Shown here one piece after another: positions 1-9,391 of a stretch of DNA of 49,705 nt. Position numbers and translations under genes: made by a program. Source of the stretch: a virus; IMG/VR virus record IMGVR_UViG_3300017728_000015, positions 1 through 49,705 of that record; one strand, 5' to 3'. How positions within the stretch are numbered: position 1 is the stretch's first letter; every line of letters begins with the position of its first letter. The notes beneath the pieces are model-generated. The model ran no database searches. It saw only the letters and a list, made by a program, of their open reading frames with translations, and was not told where the DNA came from.

Positions 1-1733
1 GAGTTTATTAAAAATCTTTTCCATAAAATATTTTGAATCTGTCTTATGCTGATCTCTGAAAATTCTTTTTCATAAGTTAAGTTTTTGCCGTCAAGCTTTG
101 TATTTACAGGATATGAAAATATTTCTTTAAAATCAAATCCCATAGACTTAAGTGCCAGAGGTAAAACAATACCATCAATTTTTTTATTTGACGATATACT
201 GTCATAATTTAAGTTAATAATTTCTGATAAGCTATCTATATAGAGTTTCAGTTCATCAAAAAATCTTGCCCATATTGAAAAGATTTTTATTAACGTCTGA
301 TTAATAGATTTACTCTCTCCTAATACTTTTTGAGAGTCTGCAGATTCATTTGATACGTAAACTTCACCTATATTATCAAAATCTGATCCCTCTATAAAGA
401 TATTTTTAGGTAAAAGCTTCCAAAAACTATTAGGATTTTCAAGATCATAAAACTTTGCTTCTACTTGTAGCTCTAATTTATTTGTTGAGTTTTGACCGTA
501 ATTCATAAATAAAACAGGATTATCACTTGTTTTTTCATAAATCAAAGGAGTTTGAACATCACTAAAAATTCCTGATCTTTCATAGACAGTATCTACTTGA
601 TTTATAATGCCATGCAACTTTTTGCCTGAAGAATCAATTATAAGATTATTATTATCGTAATCACCTGGTGGCTCGTTAAACTTTAAGTAAAGTGCAAGTG
701 AATCTTCAGAATAAACATTTTTGTTTTTTTCTTCTACTATTTTATTTTGACTTCTAGACTTACCTATATAATATCTAAACTCATCTATCAATCCACTAAA
801 TATACTATTAGCTTTCCCTATATAAAAAGCACCGCTTTGACTCCCAGAATCAACAAACTTAATTTGATCAAGACTCCCGACTTCTGCGAAGTTTATTTTT
901 TTACCGTTTTTATAAACAACGATTCTCTTCTTAATATCACCTCCGGAAAAAAACTTTTCAATGCTAAAGTTTAAATGAATAAAAGTATCTGTTTCTATTG
1001 TAATAGTGCATTTGTATGACGTTTCTTGATCAGTTTCTTCATTTTTTAATTCGAGATTTAAATTACAAGTTTTATTAATATCGTTTAGATCACTAATTTT
1101 TAAAGAAATTAAGGTATTACCGCTATTATCATTAAAAGTTGTATCTTCATCGTAGTAAAAAACAAATTTATCATCATTGGCATCATCATTATTGACGTAT
1201 AAGTTAAAGTCAAAGCTAAATTCTCTATCTAGCGGGTTAAAATTTTTAAAAGAAGGTAATCCTTTAAAATCGTCTAGAATAATGCCATTTTGGTCTTTTA
1301 TCTCAATATAGTATCTTCCTTTTGTATTGAAATAGTTAGTTGAGCATTCTATTCTATTGTTAAGCAGATATTTCTCAAAGCCTGAAAGTTTTTTAAAGTA
1401 TTGATCTACCTCAAAAAAAGATTTATCATAAGGAAAATAGTTTAATATGTTACTGTAGGCAAAGTTAACTTTTTCTAAGGCTGAATCAAAAAAAACATGC
1501 TCAGCAAAATTACTATAATCTATGCTTTCTATTTGTTGAGTTGTAAAATAGCCTTCATAATCATCTATTCTGCTATAAAATTCTGAAATGTTGTTGTTAT
1601 AAAGTTCAGAATAAGAATTGATGTCGTTTGTACTATCAATATCTTCTGAAGACAAAAATTGACTATGAGATCTGTTTTTTCTCTTTAATGACTGATTGTT
1701 AAAATATTTTTCAATGTTTGGCTTTTTTGACAT
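1..1733 (-). CDS. Partial large tail/baseplate protein with LamG-like region
   Basis: An open frame runs from an ATG at 1733-1731 to the window edge with no stop, so the C-terminus is missing (about 577 codons are present). The start overlaps the stop of the upstream gene by one base (TAATG), which indicates translational coupling. The N-terminus (MSKKPNIEKYF) is polar. Around residues 270-330 there is a concanavalin/LamG-like pattern (GLIDEFRYYIGKSRS, then LALYLKFNEPP and LIIDSSGKKLHG), typical of carbohydrate-binding beta-sandwiches in phage tail proteins. It follows gp25- and gp6-like genes, so I infer a baseplate periphery or tail protein. The exact role is unknown. Confidence 0.7.
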   Translation of the reverse strand, partial: MSKKPNIEKYFNNQSLKRKNRSHSQFLSSEDIDSTNDINSYSELYNNNISEFYSRIDDYEGYFTTQQIESIDYSNFAEHVFFDSALEKVNFAYSNILNYFPYDKSFFEVDQYFKKLSGFEKYLLNNRIECSTNYFNTKGRYYIEIKDQNGIILDDFKGLPSFKNFNPLDREFSFDFNLYVNNDDANDDKFVFYYDEDTTFNDNSGNTLISLKISDLNDINKTCNLNLELKNEETDQETSYKCTITIETDTFIHLNFSIEKFFSGGDIKKRIVVYKNGKKINFAEVGSLDQIKFVDSGSQSGAFYIGKANSIFSGLIDEFRYYIGKSRSQNKIVEEKNKNVYSEDSLALYLKFNEPPGDYDNNNLIIDSSGKKLHGIINQVDTVYERSGIFSDVQTPLIYEKTSDNPVLFMNYGQNSTNKLELQVEAKFYDLENPNSFWKLLPKNIFIEGSDFDNIGEVYVSNESADSQKVLGESKSINQTLIKIFSIWARFFDELKLYIDSLSEIINLNYDSISSNKKIDGIVLPLALKSMGFDFKEIFSYPVNTKLDGKNLTYEKEFSEISIRQIQNILWKRFLIN

Positions 1734-3616
1734 TATATAAACCTTAGTATACTATTACAAGTAACGTGCTTTTTAATACCAGAAACAATATCTACATATT
1801 CAAATTCCAACTTTATTCTTTTATTTTTAAAAGCACTCGCACAATATAGTTTTAAAACATAACTGTTACCTAAATGTTTAAGCTTCATGTCTTCTTTAGT
1901 AAAAGGAGTTTGATTATCACCATCCCAGTCAATCGGAATAGAATCTATTAGAGTTTTATTTTCGTCAACACAAATAATATTGTAAAAAACGTCGCCAACA
2001 TCTTCTGATTCTAGATCAATTTGAACATTCCTTGCATCATATTGTCTTTTAGTATCAATAAAGTCTACTTTGATATTTTGAATTGAATCATTGGCATACA
2101 AATCCTTTTCAGGCATATTGATAATCGCTCTTATATGCTGTACATTGTCTAGAGATTCTGTTACTGGCATTTGAAAAGTTTTTATTTCTTCGTTGACAAG
2201 AATCGCTGGATCGTTTGCGTGTCTGTAGACAAATTTTAAATCAACCTTGCCATTACTAACAATTTTTTGCTTTATGAAATCATTTGTTAAAGTAATAATA
2301 TTATCAGCAACTATAAATTGTTTAATTCCTGTAAGTTTATTGCCTTTATAAGAGTAAACATCTGTTCCTAAAATAGGGCCAAATTCTAAATCTTCATCTT
2401 CTTCTGAGTTTATTATTAACTCGATGTCATCACTAAAGTCTTTAAGCCTATTATTAGTGACTTTATTGAATATGAAAAATGTTTCTTGGTTCGCAATAAA
2501 TCTATTTTTATCTGAGTATGTTGCTTCGTTAATCAAGTCATCTTTTATCTTAACTTCTATGCGAGGATAATCAATTTTGTTTCTTGTATCTTTACTGGCA
2601 AACCTTTTTACAAAATAGGTATTTTCATTAAACAAATCCGTATAGTCAAAACCTACAACAAACGATTGACTTGTAACATTTCCTGCTAAGTATTCATCAA
2701 AGTAGTCTGTTATATCAAAATACAGCTCTTCGTTGCCATCAATAAAGTCAAAAGAAGCCTCAAATACTTGATCATTACTAAGTTTAACACAATCTTCTTC
2801 AGATACAAAGCTGTTTGCATGCCAGTCGTTGCTTTCGTTTATGTTAACAAAATTACTAATGCCTAAGTCTGAAAAGTGTATTGTATCTTTGCCAAGGCCT
2901 TCAACAAAATCATTCTTTAATGCTCTTAGCTTTAGAGTAAAGTTTCTAGGTTTTGTATGTAGATTACCTACATCTTTAAGTTTAATATATACTCTATAGT
3001 TGTTTTTATTGCTAAAAGCAGACTGTGCTAAATTAAATACGTGATCTGTTTTTAATCTATCAAGGTTAAACCTCAAAAGACCTGCAGAATGTTCAAACAA
3101 GTAAAAATTAGAAACAATTATGTTTGAATTTACTTGGCTACTGTTTTCTTTTTTTCCTGATACACCACTTATATTTTGTGTCAATAATATCTTGTTATCT
3201 GATATTTCTTTTGATGTAATTGTGAAAGTTAGATTATTTGCAAAATTATTAACATTATTTATTGCATCACGTAGTCTTTCTAAAGTTTGTTGTATAGTCA
3301 AAGTATTCGATAGACCTACTATGACATCTTCTCCATCAAGCGTGCCATCAAAAGTATTAGATTCGTGCACAAACTTAAAAGAAACTCCATTCTCATTGTT
3401 TAAAATATTATTATCTCTTAATGTAATAGTTGAACCATTTATTGGAACATCATTTATTTCAATGAGTGCTCTTGCTTTTATTTTTTTATTTTCTCTTGCA
3501 ATTTTAAAAAGATCTATAGTAGATGACTTTCCTACATTTGATAGCTCACCTACGTTTGTACTTGTTACTGCATTTGTTACATATGTGTCTTTTAATATTT
3601 CGCCTAAAATAATCAT
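1733..3616 (-). CDS. Tail/baseplate-associated structural protein, 627 aa
   Basis: The reading frame is long and beta-strand-rich with no signal peptide or membrane segment. The start MIILGEILKDTYV is preceded by AAAGG about 8 bases upstream. The C-terminal half has repeated Ig-like strand patterns ending in a charged, Lys-rich tail. I do not recognise a catalytic motif or a named family. It lies between the gp6-like baseplate wedge gene and the LamG-like gene, 10 bp from the former and overlapping the latter, so it is probably a baseplate or tail-connector component. It could also be a fibre-attachment protein. Confidence 0.65.
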   Translation of the reverse strand: MIILGEILKDTYVTNAVTSTNVGELSNVGKSSTIDLFKIARENKKIKARALIEINDVPINGSTITLRDNNILNNENGVSFKFVHESNTFDGTLDGEDVIVGLSNTLTIQQTLERLRDAINNVNNFANNLTFTITSKEISDNKILLTQNISGVSGKKENSSQVNSNIIVSNFYLFEHSAGLLRFNLDRLKTDHVFNLAQSAFSNKNNYRVYIKLKDVGNLHTKPRNFTLKLRALKNDFVEGLGKDTIHFSDLGISNFVNINESNDWHANSFVSEEDCVKLSNDQVFEASFDFIDGNEELYFDITDYFDEYLAGNVTSQSFVVGFDYTDLFNENTYFVKRFASKDTRNKIDYPRIEVKIKDDLINEATYSDKNRFIANQETFFIFNKVTNNRLKDFSDDIELIINSEEDEDLEFGPILGTDVYSYKGNKLTGIKQFIVADNIITLTNDFIKQKIVSNGKVDLKFVYRHANDPAILVNEEIKTFQMPVTESLDNVQHIRAIINMPEKDLYANDSIQNIKVDFIDTKRQYDARNVQIDLESEDVGDVFYNIICVDENKTLIDSIPIDWDGDNQTPFTKEDMKLKHLGNSYVLKLYCASAFKNKRIKLEFEYVDIVSGIKKHVTCNSILRFI

Positions 3617-3626
3617 TCTTTAACCT

Positions 3627-5492
3627 TTAATTGCTTATAACTACTACGTCGCTTAAATATTTTAATTCAAAAATTCCTCCTCTAGGAGGAAAAACAATTC
3701 CATTATCATAGTTTTCAAAAGGTGAAAATCTATTTTCACTATAATCTTTAAGCTGTGTTGAAGAATTTTGTTGTAACTCATCAAAAGAAGTGTAAGATCT
3801 AACTATAGTCTTGTAATTTGAAGATATTGTCATGACACCAGGCACTGCTAAAGTTATTGCAATAATATTGTTTACATTAATTCCTTCACCAATCTGTAAT
3901 GCCTTAAACTCCATCTGTTGTATTATTGAATTCTTTATTTGTCTTATAACATTATTTACATCATAATTTGACTTAATTTTAGCTTTTAGGAAAATTTTAA
4001 AATTATATATTGGAGAATCTACTATATTAAACGTGTCGCCGATTAATCTAAAATTATTAATGAAATTAGAAAGATTAACTTTAATTGCATCATTAGCACT
4101 AACAAGATTGTCATCAATATCTTTACAAATTACAAACAAATCTTTTGATATTTTTGTAAAAGGATTGGGTAAAAGTGCAGCTTTGTAAATTTTTCCAAAA
4201 TTTGTAGGCATCGTGTAAATTCTAGCAATTAAATCTTCATGGTTTACTATTCTTGACTGCATTTTTACTGCTAAAGGAATTTGCTTTTTTAATTCATCAA
4301 TATCAATAGCTTCAGCGCCACCAACTGCGTTTTCAGGATTGTTAACTGACATTGTTGATTTTACAATATCAAAATCTGAACTGGTGTTATCACTTTCCGT
4401 ATTACCAAATCTTATTAATAAACTATCTATAGTGTTAATCGAACCTGACCTTACGTTATGAGAAATGCCTCCGCCATACTTGTATTTAATAGTCAAAGTA
4501 TTTCCTGCTGGAGAAACTCCTAAGCTGTCACTTGAAATTAGCTTTTTCGGGTCTAAAGAAAAATTTGTAAAGTATTCTCTACCCACAAGAGGTAGAGTTA
4601 ATACTTCTGGGTTTATTAATAAACCATCATCTAATATTGTTTTTCCTTCGCCATTACCAAACCTTATAGTTGTTAATCCGTCGTCGAAGTCTCTTTCTAG
4701 AACGTATCTATAAGGCGCAGCTCTAACTTCAAAATAGTCTTCGTTTCTATTGTTTTCTATTCTTTTATATATAGTATCTTGTGTCAAATGTTCTACTTCA
4801 AAATATAGGTTATTAGTTGCATTATCTCTTATACTAATAACATTTGTAACATTTTCATTAGAGATAGTATAACTTAAAAAATCACTGGTTTGTGTCGGGT
4901 CAAAGCTAACAGTTTCAGTTGTAACTTCCCCTGAAGTACAAAGCCCTTGCTTTTTAACAAATAAATGAGTGATATTATCATTGCCACTATTGTTTCGTAA
5001 AACACTTGTTACAATAAATTCTTTAGTAAAATCAACATCTTCTTCGAGCGTAAAAGGTATTCCATCATTTGAAGATATTTGAGTTCCTTTTAAAATAGTC
5101 GGCAACATCTCTGGATTAGGCTCTGTAGAGTTGTCTATTAACGCCGCGACAATGCAAGAAAAGTCTACGTATACGCTAGAGGGCGAAGCAAATCCTGATT
5201 GGATGTTGGCTTTTTTAAGATGATTGTTTATATTGAATTCAGAAGTTGCAGTCTCATAGTTGAGTTCATTTATTTGAAAATCGACGTAATTTGTCAAAGA
5301 TTCGCCAACAATCGATGCAAAATCTAAAAACATACCTCCAAGGCTCGACTCTGAAAAGTCTTGAATTTGATTTTCAAAGTTTTTAGAAGCGTAATCTAAG
5401 AGTTCACTTTTAAAATCATCTCTTGTCTTAGCGATAAAGTTGTTTCTATTTGTTGCGTTTTTTTCGCTATTTTTTAAAATAATATTTGTCAA
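3627..5492 (-). CDS. Baseplate wedge protein, T4 gp6-like (baseplate J superfamily)
   Basis: This is the likely inner wedge subunit that links the gp25-like sheath initiator to the baseplate periphery. Residues ~1-110 hold the helical N-terminus seen in gp6-type proteins (ESSLGGMFLDFASIVGE). A middle beta domain contains FGNGEGK and KYKYGGG. The C-terminal half carries the J-type signature region (VGGAEAIDIDELKKQIP, SRIVNHEDLIARI) and ends with VNNIIAITLAVPGV. At 621 aa it is close to T4 gp6 (660 aa). The start is TTG at 5492-5490, with GAGG eight bases before it; no upstream in-frame ATG fits. The gene lies 5 bp downstream of the gp25-like gene, the T4-type order. Confidence 0.85.
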   Translation of the reverse strand: MTNIILKNSEKNATNRNNFIAKTRDDFKSELLDYASKNFENQIQDFSESSLGGMFLDFASIVGESLTNYVDFQINELNYETATSEFNINNHLKKANIQSGFASPSSVYVDFSCIVAALIDNSTEPNPEMLPTILKGTQISSNDGIPFTLEEDVDFTKEFIVTSVLRNNSGNDNITHLFVKKQGLCTSGEVTTETVSFDPTQTSDFLSYTISNENVTNVISIRDNATNNLYFEVEHLTQDTIYKRIENNRNEDYFEVRAAPYRYVLERDFDDGLTTIRFGNGEGKTILDDGLLINPEVLTLPLVGREYFTNFSLDPKKLISSDSLGVSPAGNTLTIKYKYGGGISHNVRSGSINTIDSLLIRFGNTESDNTSSDFDIVKSTMSVNNPENAVGGAEAIDIDELKKQIPLAVKMQSRIVNHEDLIARIYTMPTNFGKIYKAALLPNPFTKISKDLFVICKDIDDNLVSANDAIKVNLSNFINNFRLIGDTFNIVDSPIYNFKIFLKAKIKSNYDVNNVIRQIKNSIIQQMEFKALQIGEGINVNNIIAITLAVPGVMTISSNYKTIVRSYTSFDELQQNSSTQLKDYSENRFSPFENYDNGIVFPPRGGIFELKYLSDVVVISN

Positions 5493-5497
5493 TTTGC

Positions 5498-5989
5498 TTA
5501 CCTCGAAGATGCTATGTTTAGTATTAATTCGTGTGATTTGTCACTCAATAATGGAATATTAAACTCAATAATGACTTTATGATACTCTCCGTCCAAATCA
5601 TTATTTCTAAATTTTGTAGAAGTAAAGTTTATTAAATTAATTGAGGGCAAATATTCTGTCACTGCTTCTTGAACTTCTTGTGTAACGATATCATTAACAT
5701 CATCAATATTAGTTCTGGAGTATAAATCTATTATATTTGTTCCAAAGTTTGGTTTTGTAAGATATTCTCCTTTTCTTGTAAGAATTAAAGTTTTAAGATC
5801 AACTAGAAGCTGATCTTCTGGAGAATACGTCATTGCAAATAAACTTTCTGTACTTTTCTTTTTACTTTGAATAGGTAGAATAATACCAAAAGGCTTGATT
5901 TTTTTACCCTGTATTTTTTCTAAATACTCTTCAGAGTCAACAAAATCGTTTACTTTTTTGCCTGAATTTTTAAATTTAAACTTTGACAT
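5498..5989 (-). CDS. Baseplate wedge protein, T4 gp25-like (GPW/gp25 family)
   Basis: This 163-aa protein initiates sheath assembly and forms part of the baseplate wedge core. The family signature is visible at residues ~80-115: LLVDLKTLILTRKGEYLTKP, then NFGTNIIDLYSR, matching the L-x-T-x-x-G-E-R/Y-x(4)-x-F/Y-G pattern of the family. An N-terminal ~45-residue Lys-rich extension (KKIKPFGIILPIQSKKK) precedes it, as in long marine versions. GAGAA lies just upstream of the ATG. It is followed directly by the gp6-like gene, which confirms a baseplate operon. Confidence 0.88.
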   Translation of the reverse strand: MSKFKFKNSGKKVNDFVDSEEYLEKIQGKKIKPFGIILPIQSKKKSTESLFAMTYSPEDQLLVDLKTLILTRKGEYLTKPNFGTNIIDLYSRTNIDDVNDIVTQEVQEAVTEYLPSINLINFTSTKFRNNDLDGEYHKVIIEFNIPLLSDKSHELILNIASSR

Positions 5990-6027
5990 TACTAATTCTC
6001 TTTAAATAATACATAATAAATATCAAA

Positions 6028-7902
6028 TTATACAGTTTTAGCTAGCTTACTAAGAATACTATCTAAATTTTGATTAATTAAATCGAGTCTATCTGATAAA
6101 GCATTATTTGCATTAAAGTTTTTGTCAATAGACTTTTGATATTCGTCTATCTTGCTATTTATTTTATTGATACTAGAGTTTAAAGATGAATGATAATTAA
6201 TTAACAATGCAAGAACAGATGCTGCAGCAGCGCCAGGAGGTCCTGCAGCACTTAAGCTACTTTGTAAAGGTGCAGTAATTGATGAATCCAAAGGTGTTAA
6301 GGAGATTTTAAGTTCAGACTTAACAGTATCAAAAACGCTTTTTGTATCTAAAAGCATTTTCCTTGTTTGTTTTAAATTTAAAATCTTTACGTTATTAATC
6401 TCTTCAATAAACTCTTTAAGCTGTTCGCCTAAAACTAGGCTTTGAGAATCATTACTGCTGCCGCCTATAAAAACAGAAGGTGTCTTTCCGTTTTGAAGAA
6501 AGCTATATCTTTTAGATTCTCCAATCGTAATAGTAGGAGCGCTTAAAACAATATTACCTAAATTTGTTAATGTAATATGACTAGAAATATCGTCTTGCGT
6601 ACTAGGCTTTAAAAAGCTCATTACGCCTGCAGCATCTTTATGTAAAGAAAAGACGATGTTATTAGAAACACAAGATACTGAAGGTGTGTTTTTAAAGGTA
6701 TTTTCAAAATTGCTAGAAAAAGAAGCACCTGCATAAAAAAAGTTTTTAAAAGTCTTTTCTTGATTTTTTATATTTGAAGTGTTTTTTTGTGGTAAAAGGA
6801 TTTCCTTGCTTAAATCTTGAAAGTTAAAGTCAACTTCTTTTAAAAAATCAATTATTTCGCTGCCTGATTCTGATATTACTAACTTAGATAAATCGTTATC
6901 AAAACTAGTAGAAGATTTAAATCTAATGTTTTCTTTAAACTTTTCATTTTTTCTTGAATCACCCGCAAAAATACTTTGAGACTTAACTGTTTCCTTAAAA
7001 AAACCATTATCAATTACAGGCATAGCACTGTTGTAATTAGAAATATTTATGTCTTTAATTTCTTCAATTTTTTTTGCATTAGGCTTGTAAACTTTAAATA
7101 CACTACTGTCCTCAGGAGAAATTCGTCTAGACTTTTTGTTTAACCCTGCAATTAAGTCAACTTTACTATATTTTGCAGGAACAGTATTACTTGAGCCCTC
7201 ACCGTCTTCGAGCGATGCATTCTCATCAGTAAGCTTTATTATACTACCATAAGTTCCTTGCAAAACAGTATCAGTTGATTTATTTAAATTTCTTTCTACA
7301 CCATCAATATTATAAAGCTTTATTTTATTTATAATATTATTAAAGGCATTTTCTGTAATGTGTTTTTTAAATCCAAACTGATTTTCAAATACATCAACGA
7401 TAGAATCAGATATTTCTGCAGCTGACTTTAAAAAGCTTTCATAACTATTTGCTCCAGAAGATAAGCTTTTGTTTTCTAAATCTAATATATCTGATTTGTT
7501 TTTTGAATAAACATTATCATCTCTATCAATAAGTGTTAATCCAACATCCTCTGTGTTTAGTAATCCGTGTGCTCTACCAAAATAAACACCATGTATTGCC
7601 TGTTTTGACTTTGCCTTGCTTATAGGGTAAAACCAAACAGACTCTGTTGCCTTAACAGGAGTGTTAACGTGTGATGAAGCAATAGGTATTAGTATTACAA
7701 AGCTACTGTCTTGTTTACAATGACAAAACAAGGCTTCTGGGGGTAAGTTTTCTGCAAATCTAGTAAATTGCTTGTTTTGTAATCCATCGTTACTGTCAAA
7801 AAAGTATCTTCGAATATTTAGTTCTTTAAGACTTCGATCTACAAGGTCAGCATTACCAGCATCATTTTCAACAATATACAAAATAGTTGCAATTTTTAAC
7901 AT
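6028..7902 (-). CDS. Baseplate hub/tail-tip protein, gp5-like OB-fold
   Basis: This 624-aa protein has an N-terminal segment typical of gp5-type hub proteins: a stretch with ILIPIASSHVNTPVK followed by ESVWFYPI (residues ~70-100) resembles the OB-fold 'PI-x-SSH-x-PVKPGE-x-VW' region, and GVYFGRAHG follows. The C-terminal region contains SFLQNGKTPSVFIGGSS and then LVLGEQLKEFIEEI, which I recognise from the trailing domain of marine T4-like gp5 proteins. A small-residue-rich hydrophobic stretch (LSAAGPPGAAAASVLALL) near residue 565 is followed by coiled coil. No lysozyme domain is visible, so unlike T4 gp5 the spike lacks the muramidase. Confidence 0.72.
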   Translation of the reverse strand: MLKIATILYIVENDAGNADLVDRSLKELNIRRYFFDSNDGLQNKQFTRFAENLPPEALFCHCKQDSSFVILIPIASSHVNTPVKATESVWFYPISKAKSKQAIHGVYFGRAHGLLNTEDVGLTLIDRDDNVYSKNKSDILDLENKSLSSGANSYESFLKSAAEISDSIVDVFENQFGFKKHITENAFNNIINKIKLYNIDGVERNLNKSTDTVLQGTYGSIIKLTDENASLEDGEGSSNTVPAKYSKVDLIAGLNKKSRRISPEDSSVFKVYKPNAKKIEEIKDINISNYNSAMPVIDNGFFKETVKSQSIFAGDSRKNEKFKENIRFKSSTSFDNDLSKLVISESGSEIIDFLKEVDFNFQDLSKEILLPQKNTSNIKNQEKTFKNFFYAGASFSSNFENTFKNTPSVSCVSNNIVFSLHKDAAGVMSFLKPSTQDDISSHITLTNLGNIVLSAPTITIGESKRYSFLQNGKTPSVFIGGSSNDSQSLVLGEQLKEFIEEINNVKILNLKQTRKMLLDTKSVFDTVKSELKISLTPLDSSITAPLQSSLSAAGPPGAAAASVLALLINYHSSLNSSINKINSKIDEYQKSIDKNFNANNALSDRLDLINQNLDSILSKLAKTV

Positions 7903-7906
7903 TTTC

Positions 7907-8284
7907 TTATCCGTTTATTTTGCTAAAGATGTCATCATCAGATATACTTTCAGACTTTTCTTCTTCTTTTGCTATAAGCTCCGCTAATTTAAGTATTTGA
8001 TCGTTTGACTTACTCATTCTTTCAATATACTTTGACATAATAGAACCAATATTCATATGTTCGTTTACACCTCCTTGCATAGATATATAAGCATCGTTAA
8101 ATAAAAGCTTTGCTTTTTCTCTATCTTCAAGTGCATTTTCATAAATATCTTTCCACAGCATCTTTTTTTTGTCTTCTAAAGAGTCAATGTTATCCAAAAT
8201 ATCAGCAAAGTTTTTGATTTGTTTTTCTTTTTTTTCGTTTTTATCTAAGTCTTTACTTGCTTTTTCAATTTCGTTAGTATTCAT
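7907..8284 (-). CDS. Putative small terminase-like helical protein
   Basis: The protein has 125 residues, is highly charged and all helical by composition. The core (KMLWKDIYENALEDREKA, then HMNIGSIMSKYIERMSKSND and LKLAELIAKEEE) resembles the small terminase subunits (gp16-type) of marine T4-like phages, which recognise DNA for packaging. This is a memory-based family assignment without an alignment. The acidic C-terminus DDDIFSKING is also typical of that family. The gene sits between the hub gene and the late sigma gene, 4 bp and 8 bp away, with AGGA upstream of the ATG. It could instead be a chaperone or scaffold-like protein. Confidence 0.5.
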   Translation of the reverse strand: MNTNEIEKASKDLDKNEKKEKQIKNFADILDNIDSLEDKKKMLWKDIYENALEDREKAKLLFNDAYISMQGGVNEHMNIGSIMSKYIERMSKSNDQILKLAELIAKEEEKSESISDDDIFSKING

Positions 8285-8292
8285 ATTTTTTC

Positions 8293-9045
8293 CTAAAAGA
8301 ATAAATCAAATTCTTCTTTTGTTCCACTTATTTTTTTAAAATGCTTTCTAATTGTAGAAAGCGAAGAGCTAAGCTCTGTGCTATTTAGACCAGAAATTTC
8401 TCTAAGGTATACAAAAACTGCCCTTTTGTTTAGATAATCTAAGTCGTCTGCCTTCATAAATATTTCCCTTACAGCTTCAATACATCTTAAGTCTCTTTCA
8501 TCCTTAAGCCTTGTTTTAATTTCTACAACTATACTATCTATGTTTTTAGTTAAAATTGTTTTTCTTTCAAGTCTATATTGAGTTTCATCAAATTCCATGT
8601 CAGCTAATTGTCGCTTTTCTGCTGATGTAAAATCTTCTGTTGCATCAAACGATACACTTCTTTTAGCGTTTTTCAAAAGTCTTCTAGAATGTATTGTTAG
8701 CCAATTTTTTGCAACAACATTGAAATATGAGAATGCTTTTGTTCCATTGTCAGGATTCCACTTGTGAAGAGTTTCAAATAAAAAAGTTACGCAATCAGAC
8801 TTTAAGTGTGTTATTTCTTCATTTGTTGATTTAAATTTGTAAACTGAAACTAAGTTGTGAACTAATTCTTCAAATGCTGTATGTATGTGTTTTGAATATA
8901 TTCTGTTTTTTTTAATTTTTCGATCTTCGTTTTGATAATCGACAATTTTACTTTGCGTTTCAGCAGTAAAATAATAATTCTTTTTTTTCTTCTTTTCTCT
9001 AGTATTTTTTTTATCGTTCAATTCAGTAGCTTTCTTCATCATCAT
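8293..9045 (-). CDS. Late-transcription sigma factor, T4 gp55-like
   Basis: This is a 250-aa divergent sigma-70-type factor that would direct host RNA polymerase to phage late promoters. Region 2-like sequence is clear: LVHNLVSVYKF, then FLFETLHKWNPDNGTKAFSY and FNVVAKNWLTIHSRRL (residues ~60-130), the AFSYF-NVVAKN block typical of gp55 homologues. A C-terminal helical segment (KRAVFVYLREISGLNSTELS) follows; no canonical region 4 HTH is present. The extreme N-terminus is Lys-rich. The first ATGs (9045) overlap the upstream gene by 23 bases; a TTG start 8-10 codons downstream is possible. Compare the separate mini region-4 protein at 31539-31793. Confidence 0.85.
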   Translation of the reverse strand: MMMKKATELNDKKNTREKKKKKNYYFTAETQSKIVDYQNEDRKIKKNRIYSKHIHTAFEELVHNLVSVYKFKSTNEEITHLKSDCVTFLFETLHKWNPDNGTKAFSYFNVVAKNWLTIHSRRLLKNAKRSVSFDATEDFTSAEKRQLADMEFDETQYRLERKTILTKNIDSIVVEIKTRLKDERDLRCIEAVREIFMKADDLDYLNKRAVFVYLREISGLNSTELSSSLSTIRKHFKKISGTKEEFDLFF

Positions 9046-9319
9046 TAATATCTTTTTTACTTATATTTGCTAAGTCATATGATATTTCGTAAACAATACT
9101 TTTAACACTTAACACTTCTGTTAAAAGGCTTTTGATTTCAGGACTATCAAAAAAAACAGGTATTTCTGAGATTTGTGAAATTTTATTATATTTGTCGTCT
9201 ATTTTATCAAGAGAATTTTCAATTGTATCTTGAATTTTAATAATTATCAAAGCAAACTTAATACAATAAAAAACTGACAATGTTAACAATACACCTAGTA
9301 ATATTAAAAAGTAAATCAA
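9023..9319 (-). CDS. Small single-TM protein next to sigma gene
   Basis: The product is about 98 aa with one N-terminal membrane helix (YFLILLGVLLTLSVFYCIKF) followed by a cytoplasmic or periplasmic helical domain containing FFDSPEIKSLLTEVLSVK. No catalytic motif is seen. The start is uncertain. The frame is open from a TTG at 9337, but AAAGG lies about ten bases upstream of a second TTG at 9319, which also places the hydrophobic helix at the N-terminus, so I chose that one. A TAATAAATA late-promoter-like element lies at 9362-9370. It overlaps the sigma gene and probably belongs to the same operon. Function unknown. Confidence 0.6.
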   Translation of the reverse strand: MIYFLILLGVLLTLSVFYCIKFALIIIKIQDTIENSLDKIDDKYNKISQISEIPVFFDSPEIKSLLTEVLSVKSIVYEISYDLANISKKDINDDEESY

Positions 9320-9361
9320 ACTACATGTGCCTTTCAAATAAACTTTAGCAACTATATGTAT

Positions 9362-9370
9362 TATTTATTA
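9362..9370 (-). promoter_or_regulatory. Possible late promoter (TAATAAATA)
   Basis: The minus strand reads TAATAAATA 43 bp before the TTG start at 9319. It matches the element before the 1332-aa fibre gene and before 36733. It would drive the sigma/baseplate operon. Confidence 0.33.
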
Positions 9371-9391
9371 ATTTTATAAAAAAGTTAATTT